A stretch of 64,000 bases of DNA from Victivallis sp. Marseille-Q1083. Lineage in GTDB: Bacteria; Verrucomicrobiota; Lentisphaeria; Victivallales; Victivallaceae. This document shows, in pieces, positions 19,540 to 28,657 of this stretch. The stretch's first letter is position 1; each line of letters starts with the position of its first letter. The DNA lies in contig NZ_CAHJXL010000001.1 in NCBI RefSeq assembly GCF_903645315.1, positions 3,755,339-3,819,338 on the forward strand, given 5' to 3'. A program made the position numbers and the translations under genes. The notes below the pieces were generated by a model. It saw nothing but the letters and a program-made list of their open reading frames with translations, had not been told where the DNA came from and ran no database searches.

Positions 19540-19692
19540 CGCTTGTCTTTCATTGGAATGGATTGAATAAACGAATGAAGAAGATACCGCAGTTTACCGG
19601 GAACGCAAATCCTTTGCCGGAAAATCGATGGTTTTTGACGGCGGTTTTCCTGAAATGCCGCTTCCGCCGGGAGGCGTCCCGAGGCTGAAATT

Positions 19693-19741
19693 CCGTATTT
19701 TAGGCGGTTGAATAATACCGTATTTGGGGCGGCAAGGTCAA
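19693..19741 (-). promoter_or_regulatory. Promoter of the GH37/63-like gene with two 15-bp direct repeats
   Basis: Minus-strand TTGACC at 19741-19736, an 18-nt spacer, TATTAT at 19717-19712. Two direct repeats (plus strand CCGTATTTTAGGCGG at 19693-19707 and CCGTATTTGGGGCGG at 19718-19732) are 25 bp apart: one fills the spacer, the other lies just downstream of the -10. Good operator candidates. Confidence 0.6.
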
Positions 19742-19802
19742 TCTGCCCCCGGATGAAATCATTGAAAAATTGATAATTTTTCGTTATTTTTATGAAAATA
19801 TT

Positions 19803-19816
19803 TGCAACATGTTGCA
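19803..19816. promoter_or_regulatory. Perfect 14-bp palindrome, LacI-type operator candidate
   Basis: TGCAACATGTTGCA lies in the intergenic region between the divergent GH37/63-like gene and the LacI regulator, about 70 bp upstream of the regulator promoter. Palindromes of this length are typical LacI-family sites; the pairing with this regulator is inferred from position only. Confidence 0.45.
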
Positions 19817-19887
19817 GTGATTGGCAAAATGATAACCTGCTCAATTTTAAAGGAATTAAAAAATATTCAAAATTTTTCATTGAGGAG

Positions 19888-19916
19888 TTGACATTGTTTT
19901 TGTTTTTTGCTATACT
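19888..19916 (+). promoter_or_regulatory. Promoter of the LacI regulator
   Basis: TTGACA, 17-nt T-rich spacer, TATACT preceded by TGC. It shows that the regulator must start downstream, at 19967 rather than at an ATG inside the promoter. Confidence 0.8.
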
Positions 19917-19966
19917 TTATTCAGGACACTAGTTGCATTATTTTCAAAACATGGACTGAAGAACGA

Positions 19967-20986
19967 ATGGATATCAGAACATTTGCAAAATTGTTGAACG
20001 TTTCCGAGTCGACCGTTTCCCGTGCTTTCAGCGGCAAATCGCCGGTACGCTCCGAGACCAAGCGCCGTATCTTTCAAAAAGCAGCCGAAGTCGGTTATCG
20101 TCCGAACGGTCACCTGGCCTGCAATAATATTCCGTTTGCCCGGGATCAGGTGGTGGTCATCCATACGCTGGCCGGAACGCAGCTCGGGCTGGACTATATG
20201 TTTGCCGAGATGTTCGAGGGAATCAATGCGGTATTTCAGACGGAGCAGTGGCAGGTCAGCCCGCATCTGCTGTTCAACGACATCCCGTTGCTCGACGATT
20301 TTTATTACGATGTGTTCAAGGCGGCGAACATTCACGGCATCATCTGCGGTTGTGAAACCGATTTGTATGAGTCGCTGAAAGAACGGCTCGACTTCTGGGC
20401 GAAACCGTTCGTGCTGATCGGCAACAACAATCCCCGCCACGACAATTGCGTCCGGGTGGACATCGAAGCCGGCGGCCGCATGGTCGGCGAATATTTCCGG
20501 CGGATCGGCCGCCGTCATCCGGCGGTGGTGCTCGGCGACTACAAACGGGAGTGCTTGGTCGATCTCGAACAACCGCTGTCGCGGGGCAAGGAACGCGGCT
20601 TTCTCGCCGGCATCGGGCTGCCGCGGGAGGAGGTCATCTGGATTCCGGGCGGTTACAGTTATGCCGACGGTTTTGCCAGTTGCCTGAAGCTGCTGCATAC
20701 CGGGGCGCCGTTCGACTGCGTGTTCTGCGGCAACGACATTCTGGCGACCGGCTTCCTGGCGGCGGCCCATGCCAACGGCATCAAAGTGCCGGAAGAGGTG
20801 GCGGTATTCGGTTTTGACAATGTCGAAGTATCGCAATTTACCATTCCGGCTCTGAGTACGGTCGATTTGCGGCGGCGGGAAGTCGGGCGGGCGGCGGCCA
20901 CCGGCTTGCTGGATATCATCAAGCACCGGGACAACCAGGTGAATATGACGCTGAAGCCCCAGTTGATTCTGCGGGAGTCGGCGTGA
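19967..20986 (+). CDS. LacI-family transcriptional regulator
   Basis: A 339-residue regulator starting MDIRTFAKLLNVSES; the upstream in-frame ATG lies inside the promoter. Residues 3-22 form the helix-turn-helix and ...STVSRAFSGKSPVRSETKRRI the rest of the DNA-binding headpiece. The C-terminal sensor has LacI marks: HGIICGCE, IGNNNPRHDNCVRVDIEAGG, CVFCGNDILATGFLAAA and VAVFGFDNVEVSQF. Likely represses the divergent GH37/63-like gene and itself through the palindrome or direct repeats between them, responding to a sugar. Confidence 0.85.
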   Translation: MDIRTFAKLLNVSESTVSRAFSGKSPVRSETKRRIFQKAAEVGYRPNGHLACNNIPFARDQVVVIHTLAGTQLGLDYMFAEMFEGINAVFQTEQWQVSPHLLFNDIPLLDDFYYDVFKAANIHGIICGCETDLYESLKERLDFWAKPFVLIGNNNPRHDNCVRVDIEAGGRMVGEYFRRIGRRHPAVVLGDYKRECLVDLEQPLSRGKERGFLAGIGLPREEVIWIPGGYSYADGFASCLKLLHTGAPFDCVFCGNDILATGFLAAAHANGIKVPEEVAVFGFDNVEVSQFTIPALSTVDLRRREVGRAAATGLLDIIKHRDNQVNMTLKPQLILRESA

Positions 20987-21160
20987 CCTGTCCGGATCGG
21001 GGACGCTTTTTGCTTTGCCGCATACCCTGATTCCGGAAAATATCAGTCGCTTTTCTGGGCCGGTGAACGATTGGGGCATTTGCTTTTCCGCCGTTTCCGG
21101 AGTATGGTTTCCCCGTTTCGGAAACAGGAAGACGAAAATGGCCGGAGAGCTTACTGAATC

Positions 21161-21562
21161 ATGGAAAAGAAATTGATTTTGCAGTTGGCTTCCCCGCCCG
21201 GGGAAGCGCTGTGGGAATTGTATGAAGCGTTGAATTGGAACCGGCATGTCAAGCAGCCGGCCGCGGGGCTGGAGCTGGCGCATCGGCAGGCGTTCCGGAC
21301 GGCGGCGATGTATGACGGCGAAAAACTGGTTGGTGTCGGCAGAGTGGTTTCCGACGGCGTGATTGCCGCTTTGCTGTGCGGTCTCGGGGTGCATCCGGGA
21401 TATCGGCGGCGCGGCATCGGCCGGCGGCTGGTGGGGGTGCTGGCCGCCGAATGCGCCGCGGCGAAGCTTCATCTGGAGTTGCTGTGCGAACCGGAGTTGT
21501 TCGACTTTTACCGCCGTTGCGGATTCGAACCGTTTCTGGCCGGAATGCGATTGAAAATTTGA
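21161..21562 (+). CDS. GNAT-family N-acetyltransferase
   Basis: A 133-residue protein with the acetyl-CoA-binding signature LGVHPGYRRRGIGRRLV (motif A, R/Q-x-x-G-x-G/A) in the middle and a C-terminal YRRCGFEPF (motif B). GNAT proteins transfer an acetyl group to a small molecule or protein amine; the acceptor here is unknown. It lies 7 nt upstream of an MFS transporter, so the two are probably co-transcribed. The gap 20987-21160 contains an imperfect GTTTCCG/CGGAAAC inverted repeat but no clear terminator. Confidence 0.8.
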   Translation: MEKKLILQLASPPGEALWELYEALNWNRHVKQPAAGLELAHRQAFRTAAMYDGEKLVGVGRVVSDGVIAALLCGLGVHPGYRRRGIGRRLVGVLAAECAAAKLHLELLCEPELFDFYRRCGFEPFLAGMRLKI

Positions 21563-21569
21563 CTGCAAA

Positions 21570-22772
21570 ATGAATTTGCCGCCTGCCAAAATTGCCGATC
21601 CAGCGATCCGCGCCCGGATTCTGTTGGTCATCATCTACATCGGTTTTGTCAGCCTGGGATTGCCGGATACGGTGCTCGGCGTGGCCTGGGACTATATGCG
21701 CGTCGACTTCGGCGAACCGATTTATTACGCCGGCTTTTTGACGATGCTGCTGACGCTCTGTTCGGCGGTGTCGAGTTTCATGAGCGGGGCTGTGCTGCGG
21801 CGGGTGGGAACCGGCCGGCTGCTGATGATCTGCGGCTACCTGACCGGGTTTTCGCTGCTGGGGGATGCGCTTTTGCCGGTATTCTGGGGGTTGCTGCTGC
21901 TGACCGTGCCGCTGGGGTTTGGGCAGGGGGCGGTCGATACCGGCATGAATTTCTACGTGGCCAAGCATTATTCCAGCCGGGACATGAGCTGGCTGCACTG
22001 CTGCTGGGGGATCGGGGCCAGCGCCGGACCGACCGTGGTGACGCTGGTCATTGCCGCCGGCTGGTCATGGCGGTGGTCTTACGGACTGATCGCTTCGATT
22101 CAAATTGTCCTGGCGACGCTTTTTCTGGCCGCGTTGGGGTTATGGCGCGAGTCCGGCGGCACCGCGGCCGGCACGGTGGAAGGGCTTGCCGCGGCCGGTG
22201 AAACCGTGACGCGTGACGTGCGCTTCTGGTGCTGCGCGCTGATTTTCTGGGCTTATACCGGCATTGAAGTGTCGATCGGTTTGTGGAGCTATACGTTGCT
22301 GACGACTTTGCGGCAGGTGCCGGCGGAGGCGGCCGGTTACTGGGTGGCCGGTTACTGGGGCGCGTTGACGGCCGGCCGGTTTCTGCTCGGCATTTTTGCC
22401 GACCGGATCGGCAACCGCCGCTTGATTCGCTGCAGCACGGCCGGTGCGATGCTGGCCGGAATATTGCTGGCCGTTCCCGGGGGGCGGTGGCTGGCGCTGG
22501 CGGCATTGCTGCTGGCCGGCTTTTCGCTGGCTTCGCTGTATCCGTGCATGATGCACGAAGCGCCCCGGCGTTTCAATGACGCGACCGCCGGCATTTTGAC
22601 CGGTTATCAGGGCGGAGCCGGGGCGCTCGGCATTGCGATGATCCCGCCGCTGGTCGGTTATATCGCCGCGCGGACGACCTTCGGAATTTTGCCGTACGTG
22701 GTATTCGGCCTGTCGCTGGCAATCTTTCTGATGCAGGTCCGGGTGGACGGCTGGCGTTTGGCCCGCCGCTGA
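21570..22772 (+). CDS. MFS transporter, FucP-like sugar permease type
   Basis: A 400-residue inner-membrane protein with 12 predicted hydrophobic segments. The opening segment IGFVSLGLPDTVLGVAWDYMR, the charged loop RRVGTGRLLM after helix 3 and GFGQGAVDTGMNFYV are characteristic of the fucose/glucose permease branch of the major facilitator superfamily. Probably a proton-coupled importer of a monosaccharide or small sugar derivative. It starts 7 nt after the GNAT gene. Substrate not predictable. Confidence 0.75.
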   Translation: MNLPPAKIADPAIRARILLVIIYIGFVSLGLPDTVLGVAWDYMRVDFGEPIYYAGFLTMLLTLCSAVSSFMSGAVLRRVGTGRLLMICGYLTGFSLLGDALLPVFWGLLLLTVPLGFGQGAVDTGMNFYVAKHYSSRDMSWLHCCWGIGASAGPTVVTLVIAAGWSWRWSYGLIASIQIVLATLFLAALGLWRESGGTAAGTVEGLAAAGETVTRDVRFWCCALIFWAYTGIEVSIGLWSYTLLTTLRQVPAEAAGYWVAGYWGALTAGRFLLGIFADRIGNRRLIRCSTAGAMLAGILLAVPGGRWLALAALLLAGFSLASLYPCMMHEAPRRFNDATAGILTGYQGGAGALGIAMIPPLVGYIAARTTFGILPYVVFGLSLAIFLMQVRVDGWRLARR

Positions 22773-22928
22773 AATTGGCGGCGAAGACCGTTTCCGCAGG
22801 CCGAAGGGGCGCCGGAATTATTTTTTGGCGTTTGAGCGTCGAGCTGTTTTTCGTTTTTTTAGGCAATATTCCGGCGCGGCAGTTTTTTCTTCCGGCGCCG
22901 GAGCGATAAACCGGGGTAAAAGCAGAAA

Positions 22929-24200
22929 ATGACAAATGTCGAGGTTCCGGCGGAAAACTGGCGGAGAAAAATTGCTATTTTCCTGACTGCCCAGACCATT
23001 TCCCTGTTCGGCTCCTCGCTGGTGCAATTTGCGATTATCTGGCATATCGCCTTGTCCACGCTGTCCGGCGCGATGATGACCATTGCGACGCTCTGCGGTT
23101 TTCTGCCGCAGATCGCGATCGCGCTGTTCGGCGGCGTCTGGATCGACCGTTACAACCGCAAATGGCTGGTCATACTGCCGGATGCGGCGATTGCGCTGGC
23201 GACGTTCGGGGTGGCGATCGCCTTTCTCGCCGGCTATCGGGAACTCTGGCTGCTGTTTGCCGTGCTGGTCGTCCGTTCGGCCGGAACCGGCATTCAGACT
23301 CCGGCGGTCAACGCCTTGATTCCGCAAATCGTGCCGGCGGAAAAATTGATCCGGATCAACGGCGTTTACAGCAGCATCACTTCGCTGATGATGTTTTTGT
23401 CGCCGGCGGCCAGCGGGGCGGTTCTGATGTTCATGACGATTGAGGCGACTTTTTTCATCGACGTGGCGACTGCGGCCGTCGGCATCGGCTTGCTGTTCAC
23501 TTTCCCGGTGCCGGCGATCCGGGAAGCGGCGGAAAATCGACTGCAATCCAATTGGCGGAACATCCAGCAGGGTTTGGGCTATTTGCGCGATCACGCTTTT
23601 ATCCGCCGTTTGCTGCTCTTTTTGTTTGCCGTAACTATTTCGATCAGCCCGGCCGCCTTTTTGACGCCGTTGCTGGTCGGGCGTTCCTTCGGCGATGAAG
23701 TCTGGCGGCTTTCCGCCAGTGAAATGGTCTTCAGCGCCGGCGCGGCGGCCGGCGGCATGTTGATTGCCGCCTGGGGCGGTTTCCGCAACCGGCTGCATAC
23801 GACGATTCTGGCCGGTTTGCTGTACGGCGCGTTGATGATCGGCCTGGGCGTCGCGCCGGTTTTCTGGAGTTATCTGTTGTTCAATTTCCTGATCGGCATT
23901 ACGATGCCCTGTTTCAGCGCGCCGCTGACCGCATTGCTGCAGGAGAAAGTGGATCCGGCGATGCACGGCCGGGTGTTCAGTCTGGTGCAAATCGCCAATT
24001 GCTGCGGCCTGCCGCTCGGGATGGTGCTGTTCGGGCCGCTGGCGGACCGGATCGCGGTCGGAAGGTTGCTGGCCGGGGCCGGGGTGCTGGTGATCGCTCT
24101 GTCGTTGTTTGCATTCCGGAGCCGGGAATTTACCGGTGCAGGGATCACGGCCCGGCCGTCCGGCGGCAAAGATGGCGAGTTTTCCGGATCGCCGCGTTGA
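22929..24200 (+). CDS. MFS transporter, drug-efflux (EntS/MefA-like) type
   Basis: A 423-residue membrane protein with 12 hydrophobic segments and the motif GGVWIDRYNRKWLVI, the loop 2-3 signature of exporters related to EntS and macrolide efflux proteins (D-R-x-x-R/K). It also has SAGTGIQTPAVNALIPQIV and GRVFSLVQIANCCGLPLGM. An export role is likely; the substrate could be a drug-like compound or a secreted metabolite. The upstream gap (22773-22928) holds a GCGCCGGAAT/ATTCCGGCGC inverted repeat with T-rich flanks. The stop codon overlaps the -35 box of the next promoter. Confidence 0.75.
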   Translation: MTNVEVPAENWRRKIAIFLTAQTISLFGSSLVQFAIIWHIALSTLSGAMMTIATLCGFLPQIAIALFGGVWIDRYNRKWLVILPDAAIALATFGVAIAFLAGYRELWLLFAVLVVRSAGTGIQTPAVNALIPQIVPAEKLIRINGVYSSITSLMMFLSPAASGAVLMFMTIEATFFIDVATAAVGIGLLFTFPVPAIREAAENRLQSNWRNIQQGLGYLRDHAFIRRLLLFLFAVTISISPAAFLTPLLVGRSFGDEVWRLSASEMVFSAGAAAGGMLIAAWGGFRNRLHTTILAGLLYGALMIGLGVAPVFWSYLLFNFLIGITMPCFSAPLTALLQEKVDPAMHGRVFSLVQIANCCGLPLGMVLFGPLADRIAVGRLLAGAGVLVIALSLFAFRSREFTGAGITARPSGGKDGEFSGSPR

Positions 24201-24225
24201 CAGTGCGGCCTTTCGCCGATATAAT
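24197..24225 (+). promoter_or_regulatory. Consensus sigma70 promoter
   Basis: TTGACA, exactly 17 nt, TATAAT: a full consensus match. The -35 overlaps the stop of the MFS gene, so the next gene is transcribed independently at high basal level, with a leader of about 45 nt. Confidence 0.85.
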
Positions 24226-24274
24226 ATTTTCTCGTAGCGGAATCGTTTATGAATGACACAGCAAGGACGGAAAA

Positions 24275-26497
24275 ATGATGCATTACAAGACGCGCCGGGG
24301 AATGGTGCTTGAATTGGAACAGGACGGAATCGCTTATGCGTTTCACCAGGCGGAGTCGCCGTGGCGTGGCCGCTGGCTGTGGCGCGTCGATGCCGGGCCG
24401 GCGGAATATATCGAATTGCGCGGCAAGGCGGATTGTTACAGCGGCGGCGCCAAAGATATGCAGTTGCAGGTGAGTTATCAGGTTTGCGACGGCGGGTTGG
24501 AGTGCCGGGTGCAGTTGACCAATGCCGCTTTGCTGGTCGGGCACCGGGTGGATTTACTGCGCTGGCAGGTCGGGGTGGATTGCCTGATGCTCTCCTATCC
24601 GGAATTTCTCGATAAATTTTCTCCGTCCGGCGCCCGGGTGGAGAACAGTCATTTCTGGTGCGCCCTGGCGACGCCCTCCGGCAAACGGTTGGCGGTGGTT
24701 TCACCCGATCGGGTGGCCGGCTGGCGGGGCTTGTACGATGACCGCCGGGCCGGGTACAGCCGGGGCGACCGGCCGTCCGGCGGCCATCAGATCGGGACGA
24801 TCGCGGTCGATCTGCTCAATGCCGGGGAGAAATTGCCGGTGCGGGTGACGCCGCCGCCGGTGGAATTGGCGCCCGGCGAACAGCGGGAATGGCGTTTTTA
24901 TCTGATACCCTGCCGTTCCGAGCCGGAGATGTGGGCCCGGACGGCCGAATATACCCGGGCCGCCTGCGTGGCATTTGCCGCCAGCGGCAATGAACCCGGC
25001 CGGTTGGCCGGCGGCCGGATTTTTGCGCCGGCGGGTGAAACGCTGACGATCCGCTATCCGGAGGAGAAGTCGCTGACTGCCGATGAAATCCGCATCGATG
25101 GCGAGAACAGCTGGATCGGCAGGGCGCAGCCGACGGAGATTGCCGCGGTTGCGGTGCGAGATTTTGCGCTGCGGCTGCCGGCGCGGAACGAATTCGGCAA
25201 TTCCTATCAGTTCAGCATCGAGTGCGGCGCCCGGACGACGACCGGCAGCATTTACAGTTGGGCGGATTGGACGCGTTATTTGCTGAGTGCCGCCAGCTAT
25301 GCGAAAAGCCGGCCGCCGCGCGGTACTCATGTCATGGAAGCGTATATGCCGGTGCTCGCCTGGATTGCGGCGGAAAAAATTGACCCGCTGCCGACCCGGC
25401 GGGCCAGGATCGAATCCTTTTTCGAAGAGGAGTTGTTCAATTGTTCCTATACGCCGGACGGCGAACCGTTGTGTTTTCCGCACCGGATTCAGAATCATGC
25501 GTTCGTCATCGATTTGTGCCGCGAGATGTACGGGCTCGACGGCGATTTGAAATGGCGGCGGCGGGCCGACCGGCTGGTCACTTATCTGCTCGGCTGCCGG
25601 GGTGCCGACGGCGGACTTTATGCGCACCACGGCCGGCAGCATTATACTTCGGTGATTTATCCGGCCCGCTCGCTGTATGAATATGCCGAATCGTTGCGGG
25701 CCGACGAGCCGAAACGGGCGGCGGAAATCATCGACGCGCTGCGGCCGGTGTTCGCCGATTTGCTGTGCCGCCGCGACAATATCGGCACGGAGGGCGCGCC
25801 CTGTTATGAAGACGGCGCGATCGCCTGTACGGCGCAGCAGTTGGCGTTTTGGGCCTGGAAGGAGAAGGCGCCGGAGTACCTGCCGGCGGCGGAAGCGGTG
25901 ATGCGGGGGCACGATTGCGTCGAATGGCGCGGTCCGGATGCGACGACGCACGGCGCGTCGGTGCGTTTCTGGGAGACCTTCTGGGCGATCGGCTGGCGGA
26001 ACTGCCTGAATACGCCGCACGGCTGGAGCGCCTGGACCGGCGAAGCGTATTATTTCCTCTATCTGGCTTCCGGCAAGTTGGAATACTGGCGGAAATTCCT
26101 GATGAATCTGACCGCCTGCCTGCACCTTTTCGAGCTGCGCAGTTCGACGCTTTATTTCTGTTATTCGCCGGAAAGCGTTATTTTCGACGGCGTCGACCGG
26201 CAATGGTCCGGCGAACGCTATCTGGAGATGGCTCCGACGCCGGGCAACTGGGAGGAGGGCGGTTGTGAATCGCACGAAATTACCAAGATGATCCAGGATT
26301 TTCTGCTGTATTCCGCTTATGTCTGGGAGGAAGATGGCAAGGTGCGGGCGTTGAATGCCACGGTCGAAGCCGGCGGCAAAGTCGTTGCGGCCAATGCCCG
26401 GATCAAGCAGGTTTACGTCAACCGGTCCGTGCAGAAAAACTTGACCGCGGCTTTGCCGCTGATCTATCACGGCAATCCGGCGGGAGAAGGAAAATAA
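24275..26497 (+). CDS. Cytoplasmic (alpha/alpha)-barrel protein, putative glycosidase
   Basis: A 740-residue protein without signal peptide, starting 7 nt after AAGGA. The first 320 residues are beta-rich and the remainder looks like an (alpha/alpha)6 barrel: THVMEAYMPVLAWIAAEKID, QNHAFVIDLCREMYGLDGD, and aromatic-rich WGWRN-like stretches such as FWETFWAIGWRNCLNTPHGWSAWTGE. This architecture is common among hydrolases and lyases that process oligosaccharides, but no diagnostic family motif is certain. It is expressed from its own consensus promoter and is convergent with the FAD oxidoreductase gene. Given the neighbours a role in cytoplasmic sugar breakdown is plausible. Confidence 0.6.
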   Translation: MMHYKTRRGMVLELEQDGIAYAFHQAESPWRGRWLWRVDAGPAEYIELRGKADCYSGGAKDMQLQVSYQVCDGGLECRVQLTNAALLVGHRVDLLRWQVGVDCLMLSYPEFLDKFSPSGARVENSHFWCALATPSGKRLAVVSPDRVAGWRGLYDDRRAGYSRGDRPSGGHQIGTIAVDLLNAGEKLPVRVTPPPVELAPGEQREWRFYLIPCRSEPEMWARTAEYTRAACVAFAASGNEPGRLAGGRIFAPAGETLTIRYPEEKSLTADEIRIDGENSWIGRAQPTEIAAVAVRDFALRLPARNEFGNSYQFSIECGARTTTGSIYSWADWTRYLLSAASYAKSRPPRGTHVMEAYMPVLAWIAAEKIDPLPTRRARIESFFEEELFNCSYTPDGEPLCFPHRIQNHAFVIDLCREMYGLDGDLKWRRRADRLVTYLLGCRGADGGLYAHHGRQHYTSVIYPARSLYEYAESLRADEPKRAAEIIDALRPVFADLLCRRDNIGTEGAPCYEDGAIACTAQQLAFWAWKEKAPEYLPAAEAVMRGHDCVEWRGPDATTHGASVRFWETFWAIGWRNCLNTPHGWSAWTGEAYYFLYLASGKLEYWRKFLMNLTACLHLFELRSSTLYFCYSPESVIFDGVDRQWSGERYLEMAPTPGNWEEGGCESHEITKMIQDFLLYSAYVWEEDGKVRALNATVEAGGKVVAANARIKQVYVNRSVQKNLTAALPLIYHGNPAGEGK

Positions 26498-26544
26498 CCG
26501 GTTGCGAGGCCGGCGGAGCCGGGATGGAATTCCGGACATAAAAA

Positions 26545-26583
26545 CGATTTCGCCGCCGGCGAACCTTCCCGGCGGCGAAATCG
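26545..26583. terminator. Bidirectional terminator hairpin between convergent genes
   Basis: Perfect 14-bp stem, CGATTTCGCCGCCG paired with CGGCGGCGAAATCG, 11-nt loop. A short T-run follows on the minus strand and a T-rich stretch on the plus strand. It separates the genes ending at 26497 and 26660. Confidence 0.7.
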
Positions 26584-26659
26584 TTGGTTGTTGCAGTTTC
26601 AGCGCCGCAGGGGGCAACGCTGCCCTGCGCTGACCGGGCAAAAGATTGAAGCGCCTCCG

Positions 26660-27913
26660 TCACGGCTCCAGGATCTGGTTTTGCGGCGGTGCCGTCAGGG
26701 CATCGCGGACTGACCGGGGGGCAAGGGCGGCCGGTGAACACCGGTGTTTGACCGCCAGCGCCGCCGCCACGCCGGCGGCCTGGCCGATGTTGCCGACGAT
26801 CGGCATCACCCGGTAGGAGCTCATGGCGATGTGCGAGCCGCTGATGATCCGGCCGGCCAGCAGCAGGTTGTCGACCCGCAGCGGCACCAGGGACCGGTAG
26901 GGAATGCCGTAACCGTTCCACGGGGCATGGCAGCGCACCTCTTCCCCCCAGATGTCCAGTTCGTATTTGCCGACCGCAACGGTGTCGTCCGGGAACTGGT
27001 TGTTCATCACCTCTTCGCTGGACAGGACGTGCAAGCCCTTGACCCGGCGTACTTCCCGCAAACCGATTTTCGGCGCCAGCGTGACGGTATAACCGTTTTC
27101 CCGCAGCAGGGCGTGGTCGCGCTCCATCAGTTGCAGGGCGGTCTGCTGGGCCCGGCCGACGGCGACGCTGTCGCGGGTATCGGCGCATTCGGTCCGGCAG
27201 CCCCAGTGCAGGTAAATGCCGTCGTTGGCGGCGACCGCCTTGGCCGGGTCGGCATGGAACCAGTAATCCTCCTGCGGCAGCACGCCGAGCCTGACATTTT
27301 CCAGCCGGGTCATATCGAACGGCGGAAAACCCGGCAGTTTCTGCGAAATATACATCCAGGTGACCTGCTGGACCTGGTTGTCGCGTTGTGCGGGCGCGTG
27401 GCGTTCCCCGAAGTCGCTGCGGGCGTCGCGGCCGTACATGATCTCGCAACCGGCCAATTCGGCGAACCAGCCGGTTCCGGTCGCTTCGATGAACATTTTA
27501 GCGGTGATTTCCCGCCGGATTGATTCGCAGTCGACTTCGATGGCGTCAATGTGACCGCCGTCGCCGCGAACGCCGGTCAGCCGGGCGCCGGTCATGATTT
27601 CCAGGTTGGTTTCCCGGCCGCAGATAGCGGCGATGGCATGCAGCCAGCCGGACGGCAGGAACCAGTTGACGCCGTGCTGAAGCGCATGACGGGAGATGCA
27701 ACGGTTTAGAATTTCCAGCAAAATACCCCGGGTGGGCTGGCCGCAGAGCATCGCCACAAAGTAGTCGGTCAGCGCCCCGCCGAGCACCAGGTCTTCTTCC
27801 ACCAGCAGTGTCCGGGCGCCGCTACGGGCCGCCGCCACCGCCGCGGTGATGCCGCCGACCCCGCCGCCGGCCACCACCACATCGTATTGCACCGGATGTT
27901 TGATTGTTTTCAT
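26660..27913 (-). CDS. FAD-dependent oxidoreductase
   Basis: A 417-residue protein starting MKTIKHPVQYDVVVAGGG (AGGGAA ribosome site). The N-terminal GxGxxG-type dinucleotide motif AGGGVGGITAAVAAARSG is at about residues 13-30, followed by LLVEEDLVLGGALT. The C-terminal FAD region is LLLAGRIISGSHIAMSSYRVMP...GQAAGVAAAL, the pattern of FAD_oxidored (PF12831-like) proteins. These enzymes are common near polysaccharide genes in Lentisphaerota and Planctomycetes; the substrate is unknown. It lies 92 nt downstream of the Rrf2 gene on the same strand and may be read from the same promoter. Confidence 0.75.
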   Translation of the reverse strand: MKTIKHPVQYDVVVAGGGVGGITAAVAAARSGARTLLVEEDLVLGGALTDYFVAMLCGQPTRGILLEILNRCISRHALQHGVNWFLPSGWLHAIAAICGRETNLEIMTGARLTGVRGDGGHIDAIEVDCESIRREITAKMFIEATGTGWFAELAGCEIMYGRDARSDFGERHAPAQRDNQVQQVTWMYISQKLPGFPPFDMTRLENVRLGVLPQEDYWFHADPAKAVAANDGIYLHWGCRTECADTRDSVAVGRAQQTALQLMERDHALLRENGYTVTLAPKIGLREVRRVKGLHVLSSEEVMNNQFPDDTVAVGKYELDIWGEEVRCHAPWNGYGIPYRSLVPLRVDNLLLAGRIISGSHIAMSSYRVMPIVGNIGQAAGVAAALAVKHRCSPAALAPRSVRDALTAPPQNQILEP

Positions 27914-28005
27914 GGATGGTTCCCTATTTGGTTTTGGACAAAGAAAGATGGATCGGGCGAAAAAATAGCATCGCCCGATTCGGTTTTCAAGGCGGGATCG
28001 CGGCG

Positions 28006-28452
28006 TCAGATGCAATAATCGAAAATACCGTCATCGGCATTGCGGCGGTGATACCGGCCGATGATGTCCTGCAGTGTGACGGCGGCCAGGCTCTCTTTGA
28101 TTTTGGCGTTCAGTTGCATCCAGATGTCGTGGGCGGCGCATTGCAGGCTGCGTTCGCAATAGGTCGGATTCTGCACACAGTCGACCAGCCGGACCGGCCC
28201 TTCCATGATTTCGATGATCGACAGCACGCTGATTTCCTGCGGCGGCCGGGCCAAACGGTAGCCGCCTTTGGCGCCGCGGATCGATTTAACCATTCCGGCG
28301 TTCCGCAGTTCGAGGATCAGCCGGCCGATGTATTTTTCCGATAGCTGCTGAGATCGGGCGATGTCGCGAATCAGGCGCGGCGCGTCGTTTTCGTGCACTG
28401 CCAGATCGAGCAGGATGCGCAACCCGTAACGTCCTTTGGTGGAAATTTTCAT
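28006..28452 (-). CDS. Rrf2-family regulator with three conserved cysteines, sulfur/Fe-S type
   Basis: A 148-residue protein with the classic N-terminus MKISTKGRYGLRILLDLA and winged helix (ARSQQLSEKYIGRLILELRNAGMVKSIRGAKGGY). Three cysteines, C92-x6-C99-x5-C105, resemble the cluster-binding cysteines of IscR, so it may sense Fe-S or sulfur status. It is divergent from cysK and an O-acetylhomoserine sulfhydrylase gene, a placement seen for sulfur-responsive CymR/IscR-type regulators. Palindromic sites flank both promoters, so it probably represses both directions. Confidence 0.85.
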   Translation of the reverse strand: MKISTKGRYGLRILLDLAVHENDAPRLIRDIARSQQLSEKYIGRLILELRNAGMVKSIRGAKGGYRLARPPQEISVLSIIEIMEGPVRLVDCVQNPTYCERSLQCAAHDIWMQLNAKIKESLAAVTLQDIIGRYHRRNADDGIFDYCI

Positions 28453-28483
28453 ATCTGCTTCCTCGACGGATAATAAATAAAAT

Positions 28484-28498
28484 CTACTGAAACAGTAG
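28484..28498. promoter_or_regulatory. 15-bp perfect palindrome, Rrf2 operator candidate
   Basis: CTACTG-AAA-CAGTAG lies 32 nt upstream of the Rrf2 start, just downstream of a minus-strand TTGACA (28529-28524) with a poor -10. A degenerate copy matching 11 of 15 positions is at 28700-28714, downstream of the cysK promoter. Confidence 0.6.
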
Positions 28499-28657
28499 TT
28501 AAAATGCCTCTGGAATTGTGGTTTGTCAAATTCGGTTCGGACTTTTTTATCGGGACTGCCTGGACGGTCGTCCCGGCGGCTGTCGCCGGAAGAAGGCTGG
28601 CTTCGAGCCGGTTGAGGAGTGACAGCTATTTTTTTATGTTTTTCCTCCTGCGGCGAT

